A stretch of DNA of 64,000 nt. It comes from Micromonospora craniellae. GTDB taxonomy: Bacteria > Actinomycetota > Actinomycetes > Mycobacteriales > Micromonosporaceae. The position numbers were made by a program, and so were the translations under genes. The notes under the pieces are model-generated. The model ran no database searches and was not told where the DNA came from. It saw only the letters and a program-made list of their open reading frames with translations. Shown one piece after another: positions 24,356 through 32,477 of the stretch. How positions within the stretch are numbered: position 1 is the stretch's first letter; the number at the start of each line of letters is the position of its first letter. The DNA lies in assembly GCF_014764405.1 (NCBI RefSeq), contig NZ_CP061725.1:6634001-6698000 (forward strand), read 5' to 3'.

Positions 24356-25185
24356 CTGCCGGAGCCGGCGAGCGCACCGGAGACGAGCTGGCGCTGGAAC
24401 ACCAGGTAGATGATGAGCACCGGGAGCAGGGCCACGATCAGGCCGGCGCTGACCAGCGGCACCGACACGTCGTACTGGCCGCTGAGCAGGGAGACGCCGA
24501 CCATCAGCGTCTTGGAGTCCGAGCCGCCCATGATGACCAGCGGCAGCAGCAGGTCGTTCCACATCCAGACGAAGTTGAAGATGGCCAGCGCCGCCAGGGC
24601 CGGGGTGGCGATCGGGGCGAGCAGCCGGAACAGGATGGTGAAGTGTCCGGCCCCGTCGACCCGGGCCGCCTCGATCAGTTCGTCGGGCACCTGCTGGAAG
24701 TAGCCGGCGAGCTGGTACGTGCCCAGCGGCAGGCCGAAGGCCGCGTACGCCAGGATCAGCCCCTGGTACTCCCCGGACATGCCCAGGTCCAGCACGGTCT
24801 GGTAGAGCGGATAGATGATCGCCTGGCTGGGGATGGTCAGGGTGATGATGATGAACAGGAAGACCAGCTTGCCGCCCCGGAAGCGCAGCTTGGTCACCGT
24901 GTACGCGATCAGCATCGCGGCCAGCACCGACAGCACCAGGCCACCGACCGTGGTGATGATGGAGTTGAGCAGCAGTCGGGGCATGTTCATCCGCTTGAAC
25001 GCCTCGACGTAGTTCTCGAAGGTGATCCCGGCCGGCAGCCCGAGCGGGTCGCGGGCGAACCCGGTCTGCGTCTTGAGCGAGCTGACCACGGTGAAAAGCA
25101 GCGGGTAGAGCGCCGCCACCGCGACCACCACCAATGCAAAGACCAACAGGTAGCGCCCGATCTGGGCGGAGTGTCGCCGGTTCAT
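24352..25185 (-). CDS. carbohydrate ABC transporter permease (MalG/LacG type)
   Basis: A 277-residue inner-membrane permease: first helix YLLVFALVVVAVAALYPLLF, TENYVEAF-like periplasmic start ENYVEAFKRMNM, five further helices and the EAA motif ELIEAARVDGAGHFTILFRLLAP near residue 190. The C-terminus ends QRQLVSGALAGSGR, the usual FQRQLVxG close of MalG-type permeases. The ATG overlaps the MalF-type stop by 4 nt. It should combine with the MalF partner and a shared ATPase encoded elsewhere. Confidence 0.93.
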   Translation of the reverse strand: MNRRHSAQIGRYLLVFALVVVAVAALYPLLFTVVSSLKTQTGFARDPLGLPAGITFENYVEAFKRMNMPRLLLNSIITTVGGLVLSVLAAMLIAYTVTKLRFRGGKLVFLFIIITLTIPSQAIIYPLYQTVLDLGMSGEYQGLILAYAAFGLPLGTYQLAGYFQQVPDELIEAARVDGAGHFTILFRLLAPIATPALAALAIFNFVWMWNDLLLPLVIMGGSDSKTLMVGVSLLSGQYDVSVPLVSAGLIVALLPVLIIYLVFQRQLVSGALAGSGR

Positions 25186-26141
25186 CGCGGCTTCCGGGTC
25201 CCCTCTTTGAACATGTGCCGCACGCTGAAGATCGACAACACGGCGACGAAGACGAACAGGGCGATGCCGATGGCCGAGCCGTAGCCCCGGTCGAGGAACT
25301 GGAAGGTGGTGAGGAAGACCAGGTACTCGGGGAGCATGGTGGCGTTGCCGGGGCCACCCTGGGTCAACGCGTAGATCAGCGGGAACAGCCAGATCAGCAC
25401 GCCGGAGGCGCAGAGCACGCTCCAGTACGCCACGGTGGGACGCAGCATCGGCACCACCACGGAGAAGAGTCGCCGCCAGAAGCCGGCCCCGTCGAGGTAC
25501 GCGGCCTCCAACACCTCCTCGGGGATGGTGGCGAGCCCGGCCAGGTAGGTCATCACGCCGAGGCCGAAGAAGCTCCACAGCGCCACCGCGACGAGGGAGA
25601 AGAGGGCACTGTTCTGCCCGTTGAGCCATTCGATGGCCAGCGGCTCCAACCCGACCGCGCGCAGCAGGGCGTTGATCGGCCCGTCCGGGCTGAGGATCTG
25701 CCGGAACATGATGCCGACCACGATCGGCGCGATGGTGTACGGGACGAAGTAGACGGCCCGGAAGAACTTCCAGCCCGGTGCCCGTTGGTGGATCAGCACC
25801 GACAGCACCAGCGGCAGCACGATCCAGACCGGCAGCGTGGCCACCACCAGCAGGGCGTTGCGGAAGCTGGCCAGCACCACCGGGTCGTCGAACATCCGGG
25901 TGAAGTTGTCCCAGCCGGCGAACGAGCTGTCGCCGAACCCGCTGGAGGACTCGAAGCTGGTGATGACGCCCCGGATCAGCGGCACCAGTTTGAAGGTGAC
26001 CGCCAGGGCCATCCCCGGCAGCACCAGCAGGGCGCCGAGCCACCATTCCCGGGCGTGCAGCGGTCGCCGGTTGCGGCGTACCGGCGGGGGTGGGTTCGTC
26101 GCGACGGCCGAATCGGCGGCCGACGCGGTGGAGATGCTCAT
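25182..26141 (-). CDS. sugar ABC transporter permease (MalF/UgpA type)
   Basis: A 319-residue inner-membrane permease. After a short Ala/Pro/Arg-rich cytoplasmic tail come six helices; the first is WWLGALLVLPGMALAVTFKLVP. The EAA loop EEVLEAAYLDGAGFWRRLFSVVVP lies near residue 215 and TQGGPGNATMLPEYLVF near 260, both typical of UgpA/MalF-type importers. A GGGGAGGAC ribosome site precedes the ATG. Its gene follows the binding protein by 61 nt. Confidence 0.93.
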   Translation of the reverse strand: MSISTASAADSAVATNPPPPVRRNRRPLHAREWWLGALLVLPGMALAVTFKLVPLIRGVITSFESSSGFGDSSFAGWDNFTRMFDDPVVLASFRNALLVVATLPVWIVLPLVLSVLIHQRAPGWKFFRAVYFVPYTIAPIVVGIMFRQILSPDGPINALLRAVGLEPLAIEWLNGQNSALFSLVAVALWSFFGLGVMTYLAGLATIPEEVLEAAYLDGAGFWRRLFSVVVPMLRPTVAYWSVLCASGVLIWLFPLIYALTQGGPGNATMLPEYLVFLTTFQFLDRGYGSAIGIALFVFVAVLSIFSVRHMFKEGTRKPR

Positions 26142-26202
26142 CGGGCTGTCCTCCCCGGAGGCTGGCGGGTGGGGTGGCGCCCGGCCACCCCACCCGGTGC
26201 GA

Positions 26203-27495
26203 CTAGTTGCCCTGCTTCTTCGTCGGGCTGCGCTCCAGCGCCTGCTGCATCTGGTCGGCCCACTTGTCGACGGTGAGCTGACCGAGCGTGATCTGCTGCC
26301 AGCCCCGGGCCAGCGCGTCGGCCTCCGGGCCGGAGAGCATGACACCGGCGTGCAGGGTCGGCTCGGCCACGAACTCCTGGATCTTCTTGAAGGCCGGCGA
26401 CGAGGGCAGCAACGCGGGGTCGACGTTCTTGTTCAGCGGCTGGCTCTTGGCGTGCTTCACCCAGAGTTCGCCGTTATCCTTGCCGGCCAGCCAGGTGATG
26501 AACTCCAGGCCGGCTTCCTTCTTCTCGCTCCACTTGGTCACGCCGTAGACGGCGCCCTCGATGCCGGAGAACTTGCCGGCCAGCGGCGCGGACTGGTTGA
26601 TCACCGGCCACCGGGTGACGCCGAGCTTGTCGTCGCCGAGGGCCTTGCCGAACGCCTCCCAGTTCACCGCGTCCGAGATGATGGTGCCGGCGAAGCCGGC
26701 GTCACCGCGCTGGAAGATGTCCGCGCCGTCGGGCAGCATCGTGATCGACGGGGCGTTCTTGTTCGTCCAGCCCTTGGTGGTGATCTCGGCGAGCTTCTCC
26801 AGGACCTGGACCAGCTTCGGGTCCTTCCAGGACAGCGTGCCGGCGAGCAGGCCGCGAATGTCGTCCTCGGTCAGGTAGTTGCGGGCGATCTCCGGGAAGT
26901 CCCAGTACGCCGGGAACGTGCCGGACAGCCCCAGCGCCAGGCAGGTCTTGCCGGAGTTCTTGATCGCCTCGCAGGCCGCGCCGAACTCGTCCCAGGTGAC
27001 CGGCGGGTTCTCCGGATCCAGCCCGGCGCCGCGCAGCACGTCCTTGTTGAAGTACATCACGTTGCCCTGGTACGAGAAGGGCACACCGAAGCAGTCCTTG
27101 CTGGTGTCGAAGCCCTCGCAGGCGCCGCTGTAGGTGACCAGGTCCTTGTTGATCTCGGCGGCCCGATCGCCCAGCGGCACGTACGCGCCCCGCCGGTCGA
27201 ACAGCTCCAGCCCGGCGTTGTTGGCCATCACGTCGGGCCCGGACTGCGAGGTGATGTACGGCCCCTGCACCTCCGGGTACTTGTCGAACGGGACCGACTG
27301 CAGGTCCAGCTTGATGTTCTGGTGGCTGGCCTCGAAGGAGGTCTTCACCTGCTGCCAGTACTCGGAGCCGCCCGGCTCCCAGGTGAGCACCTTCAGGGTC
27401 ACCGGGCCGTCGGCGGCGTCGCCACCGCATCCGGCCAGCATCGCGGCGGTGGCCACACCGGCGGCGAGGACGCCGGTCAATCTACGTCGAAACAT
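26203..27495 (-). CDS. sugar ABC transporter substrate-binding lipoprotein
   Basis: A 430-residue family-1 binding protein. The signal peptide (MFRRRLTGVL followed by a hydrophobic core) ends in LAGC, giving lipidation at Cys23. Typical family-1 segments are LTWEPGGSEYWQQVKTSFEA near residue 38, GPDVMANNAGLELF near 90, KDVLRGAGLDPENPPVTWDEF near 155 and a Trp-rich C-terminal half (EFITWLAGKDNGELW). It would deliver a sugar or glycoside to the two permeases encoded next. No ATPase gene is in the operon; in actinomycetes such importers commonly share one MsiK-type ATPase. Confidence 0.92.
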   Translation of the reverse strand: MFRRRLTGVLAAGVATAAMLAGCGGDAADGPVTLKVLTWEPGGSEYWQQVKTSFEASHQNIKLDLQSVPFDKYPEVQGPYITSQSGPDVMANNAGLELFDRRGAYVPLGDRAAEINKDLVTYSGACEGFDTSKDCFGVPFSYQGNVMYFNKDVLRGAGLDPENPPVTWDEFGAACEAIKNSGKTCLALGLSGTFPAYWDFPEIARNYLTEDDIRGLLAGTLSWKDPKLVQVLEKLAEITTKGWTNKNAPSITMLPDGADIFQRGDAGFAGTIISDAVNWEAFGKALGDDKLGVTRWPVINQSAPLAGKFSGIEGAVYGVTKWSEKKEAGLEFITWLAGKDNGELWVKHAKSQPLNKNVDPALLPSSPAFKKIQEFVAEPTLHAGVMLSGPEADALARGWQQITLGQLTVDKWADQMQQALERSPTKKQGN

Positions 27496-27510
27496 CGGCG
27501 CAAGCTCCTG

Positions 27511-28515
27511 TCAGGAGAGGGGTTCGAGGGAGATCCGACGGGGTTCGCCACCGGCGGCGGCGCTGTCGGCCATGGCCGTGGCGACCTGCACCACGTGCAG
27601 TCCGTCGGCGAGCGGGACGACCGCCGACGTCTCGGCGCCGGTCACCTGACCGACGAAGTGGCGCAGCTCGGCGGCGAGCGCGCCGCCGCCGTCGGCCGGC
27701 GAGAGCAGCCAGTCCGGCGCCTCGGTCTGCCCGGCCTGGACGAGCAGCGTGGGGTGGCCGAGGTCGACGTGGGCGACCCCGTCGGTGCCGTACACCTCGA
27801 CCAGGTCCGAGGTGTGGTTGGGCGTGGTGTCAGGCAGGAGGTAGCTGTTGCGGATCGACGACACGACGTCGTTGGCGTGCCGAAGCTCCGCCCACACCAG
27901 GACCGGCGAGGCCGGTCCCGGTCGGGTCCGGGTGGTCGCGCGGACCTCGACCACGGGCGACTGGGCGTACCAGATGGCCAGGTCGACGTCGTGCACGGCG
28001 GTGAGCAGCGCCGGGTGCTCGTCGGGGAACAGCCGGCTGAGCGCGCGCGGCCGGTCCCGGCGGGAGGAGACGGCCAGCACCTGGCCGAGCCGGCCGGCGC
28101 GGACCGCATCGTACAGCGCCCGGTGCGGGGCGCTGTGGCGCAGAATGTGTCCGGGTTGGCAGAGGACCTGGTGGGTGCGGGCCGCCGCGACGATCGCGGC
28201 GGCGTCGGCGACCGTGGCCGCGAGCGGCTTCTCGACCAGGACCGGCACCCCGGCGGCGAGCAGCGTGACCGCGACCGCCCGGTGGGCGGGTCCGGGCACG
28301 CAGACCGAGGCCGCCTGCGGAGCACCGGCGGCGAGCAGATCCTCGACGGTGCCGAAGGTACGGGCGACGCCGTGCGCGGCGGCGGCCCGGTCCCGCACGG
28401 CGGGGTCCGGGTCGACCAGCGCGGTCACCGGCACGCCGAGCGACCGGTACGCGGCGACGTGCCGCAGCCCGAACGCGCCCGCGCCGACGACGGCGACCTC
28501 CAGCGCGACGCTCAT
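27511..28515 (-). CDS. Gfo/Idh/MocA family oxidoreductase
   Basis: A 334-residue NAD(P)-dependent sugar or inositol dehydrogenase-like protein. The Rossmann motif EVAVVGAGAFGLRHVAAYR lies at residues ~5-24. The conserved EKPLA is near 120, CQPGHILRHSAPHRALYDAV near 145 and TAVHDVDLAIWY near 195, carrying the His/Asp pair of the active site. Length is normal. The ATG at 28515 overlaps a 24-codon ORF by 4 nt. It probably oxidises a hydroxyl of the imported sugar or its derivative. Confidence 0.88.
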   Translation of the reverse strand: MSVALEVAVVGAGAFGLRHVAAYRSLGVPVTALVDPDPAVRDRAAAAHGVARTFGTVEDLLAAGAPQAASVCVPGPAHRAVAVTLLAAGVPVLVEKPLAATVADAAAIVAAARTHQVLCQPGHILRHSAPHRALYDAVRAGRLGQVLAVSSRRDRPRALSRLFPDEHPALLTAVHDVDLAIWYAQSPVVEVRATTRTRPGPASPVLVWAELRHANDVVSSIRNSYLLPDTTPNHTSDLVEVYGTDGVAHVDLGHPTLLVQAGQTEAPDWLLSPADGGGALAAELRHFVGQVTGAETSAVVPLADGLHVVQVATAMADSAAAGGEPRRISLEPLS

Positions 28516-28586
28516 GCCGCGCCTCCGCCGAGCCGGGTGCCCGGGGCCGACACCGGGAGGCCGCCACGGATGACGACGCGGTTCAT
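28512..28586 (-). CDS. 24-residue ORF wedged between M20 and Gfo/Idh genes
   Basis: ATG 28586 to TGA 28512 encodes 24 residues beginning MNRVVIRGGLPVSAPG. Its start overlaps the M20 stop by 4 nt, and its stop overlaps the Gfo/Idh start by 4 nt. The first ten residues resemble the N-terminus of dihydropyrimidinase/amidohydrolase-type proteins, which typically open with a VIRGG-like strand. It could be a real microprotein, a coupling element or the fossil of a larger gene deleted in frame. The double overlap argues that translation passes through it. Confidence 0.5.
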   Translation of the reverse strand: MNRVVIRGGLPVSAPGTRLGGGAA

Positions 28587-29833
28587 GCCGACACCGCCGC
28601 AACGTTCGCGTCCGGCCCGGCGGGCACCGGTACGGTCGCCGCGCTGGAGGTCGGAGCGGCGGTGAGTCGACCGTCCAGCACGGCCCGGGTGAGCCGTTCG
28701 AAGGCGGTCACGCCGACGTCGAGGCACCGCTCGTCGACGTCGAACGATCCGGAGTGCAGTGGCGCACCGCCGCGCTCGCCGGTGACGCCGAGCTTGACGT
28801 ACAGGCTGGGGCCGAGCGCGCCGAGCAGCGCGAAGTCGTCGGTGGTCAGCGGCGGCACCGCGAGGTCGACCACCTGCATCAGGCCGGACAGTTCGGCGTG
28901 GGCGAGCGCGACGAGTTCGGCCGCGTTGCGGACCGCCGGCATCTCGTTGGCCCAGGTGAAGCGGACCCCGAGGTCGAGTGCGGCGGCCTGCTGGCGGGCG
29001 ACCCGCTCGATGACCGTCTTGAGCCGTTCGCGGGTGCTCCCGTCGTGGGTGCGCAGGGTGCCGGTGGCCTCCGCGTACGCGGCGACCTGGCTCTGGCTGG
29101 CGCCGCCGGAGATGGTGCCGATGTTGAAGGCGACCAGTTCGTCGGCGTTGCGCGACCGGGCCACCGCGGCGTGCAGCAGGTTCACCATGCCGCTGAGGCC
29201 GAGGATGGCGTCGCGGCCCAGGGCCGGGGTGGCGGCGTGCGCGGCCCGGCCGAGGACCTCGATGCGGAACGCGTCCTTGGCCGCCATGGCGGTGCTGCGG
29301 TCCACGCCGAGCGTGCCGACCGGCAGATCCGGCCAGCAGTGCAGCCCGAGTACGGCGTCGAAGCGCCGGCCGCGCAGTGCCTCGTCGGCGAGGACGGCGG
29401 CGGCGCCGGAGTCCTCGCCGAACGGGATCTCCTCGGCGGGTTGGAACAGCACGGCCACAGAACCCCGGGCCGGCGGTTCGGCGGCGAGCCGCGCGGCGGC
29501 GCCGTAGGCGACGGTCATGTGCACGTCGTGTCCGCAGGCGTGGCAGACCCCGGCGTCGGCCGACGCGTACGGCTCGGTCTTGGCGTCCTGCACTGGATAG
29601 GCATCCATATCGGCCCGAAGGAGTACCGACGGCCCCGGCAGAGGTCCTTCGAGTTCGAGGAGCAGCCCGGTACCGGCGATTCCGGTCCGCAACCGCCCGA
29701 ACGGCTGAAGCTTCTCGGCCAACGTCCCGGCCGTGCGGTGTTCAGTAAACCGCAGCTCGGGGTGGCGATGGAGCTGACGCCTCAGCCGTACCAGCTCATC
29801 AACCCCGTCGTGTCCCCGCGCCACTCGGTCCAC
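28583..29833 (-). CDS. M20-family amidohydrolase/peptidase
   Basis: A 416-residue M20D-type metallohydrolase (hippurate hydrolase, N-acyl-amino-acid deacylase relatives). Metal and catalytic signatures are CHACGHDVHM near residue 100, FQPAEEIPFGE near 135, GLHCWPDLPVG near 170 and APLHSGSFDVDE near 365. The dimerisation lid domain spans roughly 185-300 (GRAAHAATPALGRDAI at its start). It starts at GTG 29833 with GAGGGG abutting the codon. It is first gene of the sugar-importer operon, an unusual partner that suggests the substrate carries an N-acyl or amide group. Confidence 0.88.
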   Translation of the reverse strand: MDRVARGHDGVDELVRLRRQLHRHPELRFTEHRTAGTLAEKLQPFGRLRTGIAGTGLLLELEGPLPGPSVLLRADMDAYPVQDAKTEPYASADAGVCHACGHDVHMTVAYGAAARLAAEPPARGSVAVLFQPAEEIPFGEDSGAAAVLADEALRGRRFDAVLGLHCWPDLPVGTLGVDRSTAMAAKDAFRIEVLGRAAHAATPALGRDAILGLSGMVNLLHAAVARSRNADELVAFNIGTISGGASQSQVAAYAEATGTLRTHDGSTRERLKTVIERVARQQAAALDLGVRFTWANEMPAVRNAAELVALAHAELSGLMQVVDLAVPPLTTDDFALLGALGPSLYVKLGVTGERGGAPLHSGSFDVDERCLDVGVTAFERLTRAVLDGRLTAAPTSSAATVPVPAGPDANVAAVSA

Positions 29834-29902
29834 CCCTCGCTCGCGACCTGCAATCCGGACCTAATTGAGACAAGAACCTAAGTCAGGGGGGTGTCCGCGT
29901 CA

Positions 29903-29926
29903 ATAACCAGCCAGAATTTGGGTTAT
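29903..29926. promoter_or_regulatory. inverted repeat in the divergent promoter region
   Basis: ATAACC (29903-29908) and GGTTAT (29921-29926) flank 12 nt in the 104-nt gap between the M20 gene and the plus-strand hydrolase. The second arm lies just 11 nt before ATG 29938, so it could overlap the -10 region. Candidate operator only. Confidence 0.35.
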
Positions 29927-29937
29927 CGTCCGTGACC

Positions 29938-30798
29938 ATGGACCGCGCTGACGCCCATCTGCACCTGTTCGCCGACGGCTACCCGGGCCGGTACGGACGC
30001 TCCCCGGCGGGCGGCCAGGAGATCGCCGCATATCAGGACATCCGCCGCGCGCACGGCATCGATCGGGCCCTCGTGGTCGGGTACGAGGGCGAGCCACGCT
30101 TCGCCGGCAACAACGACTACCTCGCAGGGCTGGCCGCCCGGCACACCTGGATCGCCCCGGTCGCCTATGTTCCACCAGGTGGACCGGCGGACGGGCAGCT
30201 GGCCCGCTGGTGGGCGGCGGGGTTCGTGGGAATGGCCGCGTACCTGACGGACGACGCACAGGCCGACCGCTTCACCGCCTGGGCGACCGGCCTCGCCGCC
30301 GAACTCCGCGCGGCCCGGGCGGTGATCAGCCTCAACGTCACGCCGGCCGCCACCCGCCGACTCGGCCCCGCGCTCGCCGCCCTCGACGAGTGTCCGGTGC
30401 TGGTCAGTCACCTCGGACTGCCCGGCAGCCAGCCCACACCCCCGTCCCCACAGCAGGCCGCCGAGATCCTGGCGCCGCTGCTCGACCTTGCCCGACTGCC
30501 GCACGTCGGGGTGAAGATCTCCGGCCTGTACGCGGTCAGCGATCCGCCGCACGCCTGGCCGCACCCGGCGGCCCGGCCCTTCGTCGAACTACTCCTGGGG
30601 CGCTTCGGCAGCCGGCGACTGTACTGGGGCTCGGACTTCCCGCCCAGCCTCGATCATGTCTCGTTCGTGCAGACGCTGGAACCCGTCGGGCTGGACGGCC
30701 TCTCCCCCACCGAGCGGGCGGACGTCCTCGGCGCCAACCTGTGCCGCATCCTCGACCAGGCGCCGGGGCGGGACGCGTCAGCGGCTGCGCCGTCCTGA
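29938..30798 (+). CDS. TIM-barrel metal-dependent hydrolase (amidohydrolase 2; lactonase-like)
   Basis: A 286-residue amidohydrolase-2 protein of the predicted-lactonase (COG3618) type. Metal ligands are in DAHLHLF at residues ~5-11, VSHLGLPG near 155 and LYWGSDFPP near 228. It also has HVGVKISGLYAV near 185. Relatives hydrolyse sugar lactones such as fucono- or rhamnono-lactone, or 2-pyrone carboxylates. The ATG at 29938 is preferred; GTG 29932 lies two codons upstream. It is divergent from the importer operon. With the dehydratase it would fit an oxidative sugar pathway of dehydrogenase, lactonase and dehydratase steps. Confidence 0.8.
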   Translation: MDRADAHLHLFADGYPGRYGRSPAGGQEIAAYQDIRRAHGIDRALVVGYEGEPRFAGNNDYLAGLAARHTWIAPVAYVPPGGPADGQLARWWAAGFVGMAAYLTDDAQADRFTAWATGLAAELRAARAVISLNVTPAATRRLGPALAALDECPVLVSHLGLPGSQPTPPSPQQAAEILAPLLDLARLPHVGVKISGLYAVSDPPHAWPHPAARPFVELLLGRFGSRRLYWGSDFPPSLDHVSFVQTLEPVGLDGLSPTERADVLGANLCRILDQAPGRDASAAAPS

Positions 30799-30829
30799 GG
30801 GCGAACCGGGGGACCGGAACGCCGGCAGG

Positions 30830-31894
30830 TCACACCGCACCCGCCACGGTATCGGGGGCGGGCAGGCCGAGGACGTCCACGGCCAGCCGGTGGATGGTGT
30901 CGAGGGTGAGGTCCCGGCCCCCGGCCGCCTCCACCATGAACAGCAGATGTCGTACGCCCGGCAGCGCCGCCGCCCGGGCGACGGCCTCCCGGCAGCGGCG
31001 GGGCGAGCCGACCGGATGGATGTCGATCAGGTGCTCCACATAGCGCACCGGATCGCGGCGCCCACCTGTGACGCCGTCCAGGCGGACGTACTCGGCGGTG
31101 CCGGCCAGCAGCGGGGGGAGACCGGCGCGGACCGCCCGCGCCGCCGCGTCGTCGGTCCCGGCCACCTGGGCGAGATGGGCGCTGGCATGGTGGATGCCGG
31201 CGGGATCGTGCCCGTGTGCGCGGGCCACCCGCGCGTGGCGGGCCAACAGCTCCGCCTTCTCGGCCAGGTCGGCGTGCAGGCCGAGCAGGAGCGGGAGGCC
31301 GTACCGGGCGGCGAGGTCGACGGTGCCCGGTGAGGTGGCGGCCACCCAGAGCGGCACCCGGCTACGCGGTCGCGGCACCACCGGCACCGGCCGGAACGGG
31401 AAACGCGCGTTGCCGGCCACCGTCGGCGTCCCGGACAGCCACCGCAGCAGCACCTCCATCGAGTCGCCGAAGCCGTGCCGGAACCGGTCCAGGCCGGTGC
31501 CGAAGACCTCGAGGTCCACCCACGGCCCGCCCCGGCCCACCCCCAGCCGGAACCGGCCGCCGGAGAGTTCGTGCAACAGCACCGCCTCCTCGCCGAGCGC
31601 CACCGGATGCCGGTTGGACAACACACAGGCGGCGGTGCCGACCGCGATGCGACTGGTGGCGCCGAGCAGGTGCGCGGCGAAGGCGACCGCCGAGGGGCAG
31701 ACACCATAGGGGATGAAGTGGTGCTCGGCGATCCACACCCCGTCGAATCCCGCGGCCTCCGCCGCACGGCCGTACCGGTGGGCGCCGGCGAGCGCCTCGG
31801 CGTGGGTACCGCCGGGGCGGTGCCCGGCGAGCAGGAACAGGTGCGCGTGGACGTCCGGTTCCGCTCGCCGGGCACGGTGGGGATCAGCAGTCAC
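30830..31894 (-). CDS. LLM-class flavin-dependent oxidoreductase
   Basis: A 354-residue bacterial-luciferase-like monooxygenase: HAHLFLLAGHRPG near residue 15, AAGFDGVWIAEHHFIPYGV near 43-60 and RIAVGTAACVLSNRHPVALGEE near 85. The family GVGRGGPWVDLEVFG loop lies near 118, and VPLWVAATSPGTVDLAARYG near 185. The GTG start at 31894 overlaps the upstream gene by 11 nt; longer frames are low-complexity shadow. The Trp-Ile-Ala-Glu-His-His segment is the usual flavin-side motif. It forms a two-gene operon with the SCO5389-like gene. The substrate is unknown. Confidence 0.87.
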   Translation of the reverse strand: MTADPHRARRAEPDVHAHLFLLAGHRPGGTHAEALAGAHRYGRAAEAAGFDGVWIAEHHFIPYGVCPSAVAFAAHLLGATSRIAVGTAACVLSNRHPVALGEEAVLLHELSGGRFRLGVGRGGPWVDLEVFGTGLDRFRHGFGDSMEVLLRWLSGTPTVAGNARFPFRPVPVVPRPRSRVPLWVAATSPGTVDLAARYGLPLLLGLHADLAEKAELLARHARVARAHGHDPAGIHHASAHLAQVAGTDDAAARAVRAGLPPLLAGTAEYVRLDGVTGGRRDPVRYVEHLIDIHPVGSPRRCREAVARAAALPGVRHLLFMVEAAGGRDLTLDTIHRLAVDVLGLPAPDTVAGAV

Positions 31895-32276
31895 GCAGCT
31901 CGGGCGACTGGTTGAGCAACTGGCCCCGGGTGGAGACGAACCGGCGGTAGGTGTCCGAGTCGACCGCCGACGGCCGGAAGGCCGCGACCCGATGGCAGTT
32001 CTGGAAGGCCAGCTTGACGCCGAAGTGACGCTCCAGGCTGGACCGGATGGCGTCGCTGGCCAGCGCCCGCAGCAACTGCCCCCGCTCCGCCTCGCTGGGC
32101 GGCGGGAGCACATTGTCGGCGAACTCCTCGCCGGAGGTGGCCAGGTCGGCCGCCACCCGGCTGACGGTCTGCCAGGCGTACGGCAACGACTCCCGTACGC
32201 AGGCCACGAACTCCTCGTCGCCGACCGGACCGGACTCGGCGGCCCGCATCAGGTCGGGCGGTACGGTGAGAGACAT
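31884..32276 (-). CDS. SCO5389-family protein
   Basis: A 130-residue protein I recognise as the conserved actinobacterial SCO5389-type family. Marker segments are EEFVACVRESLPYAWQTVSR, FADNVLPPPSEAERGQLLRALASDAIR and HFGVKLAFQNCHRVAAF, ending LLNQSPELRDC. It is all-helical with no known enzyme motif; a conserved Cys lies in QNCHR. GAGGAGGAG precedes the ATG by 1-3 nt, giving a strong ribosome site. It is cotranscribed with the LLM gene, the same pairing I recall from Streptomyces. Function is unknown. Confidence 0.78.
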   Translation of the reverse strand: MSLTVPPDLMRAAESGPVGDEEFVACVRESLPYAWQTVSRVAADLATSGEEFADNVLPPPSEAERGQLLRALASDAIRSSLERHFGVKLAFQNCHRVAAFRPSAVDSDTYRRFVSTRGQLLNQSPELRDC

Positions 32277-32451
32277 GCTCCTCCTCAGTTAACGATCACG
32301 GTTGTCGCTTTCGTTGGGCTGAGCACATCACGACCGTGACCACGCGTCAATGCCCCGAACACGGAAGGGCACGACGCCGTCCGGTCTGCCTTCGGTAGAT
32401 CTCCATCGATCACACCGCGTCGCGGCGGCGCCGGTGGTTGCCGCAGGTCGT

Positions 32452-32470
32452 CGCTGCCGGCGTGGCAGCG
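32452..32470 (-). terminator. small hairpin downstream of the AbfB gene
   Basis: CGCTGCC (32452-32458) and GGCAGCG (32464-32470) form 7-bp arms around a 5-nt loop, 7 nt beyond the stop of the AbfB-domain gene. No U-tract follows, as is usual in high-GC actinomycetes. Confidence 0.4.
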
Positions 32471-32477
32471 GTGGCCG

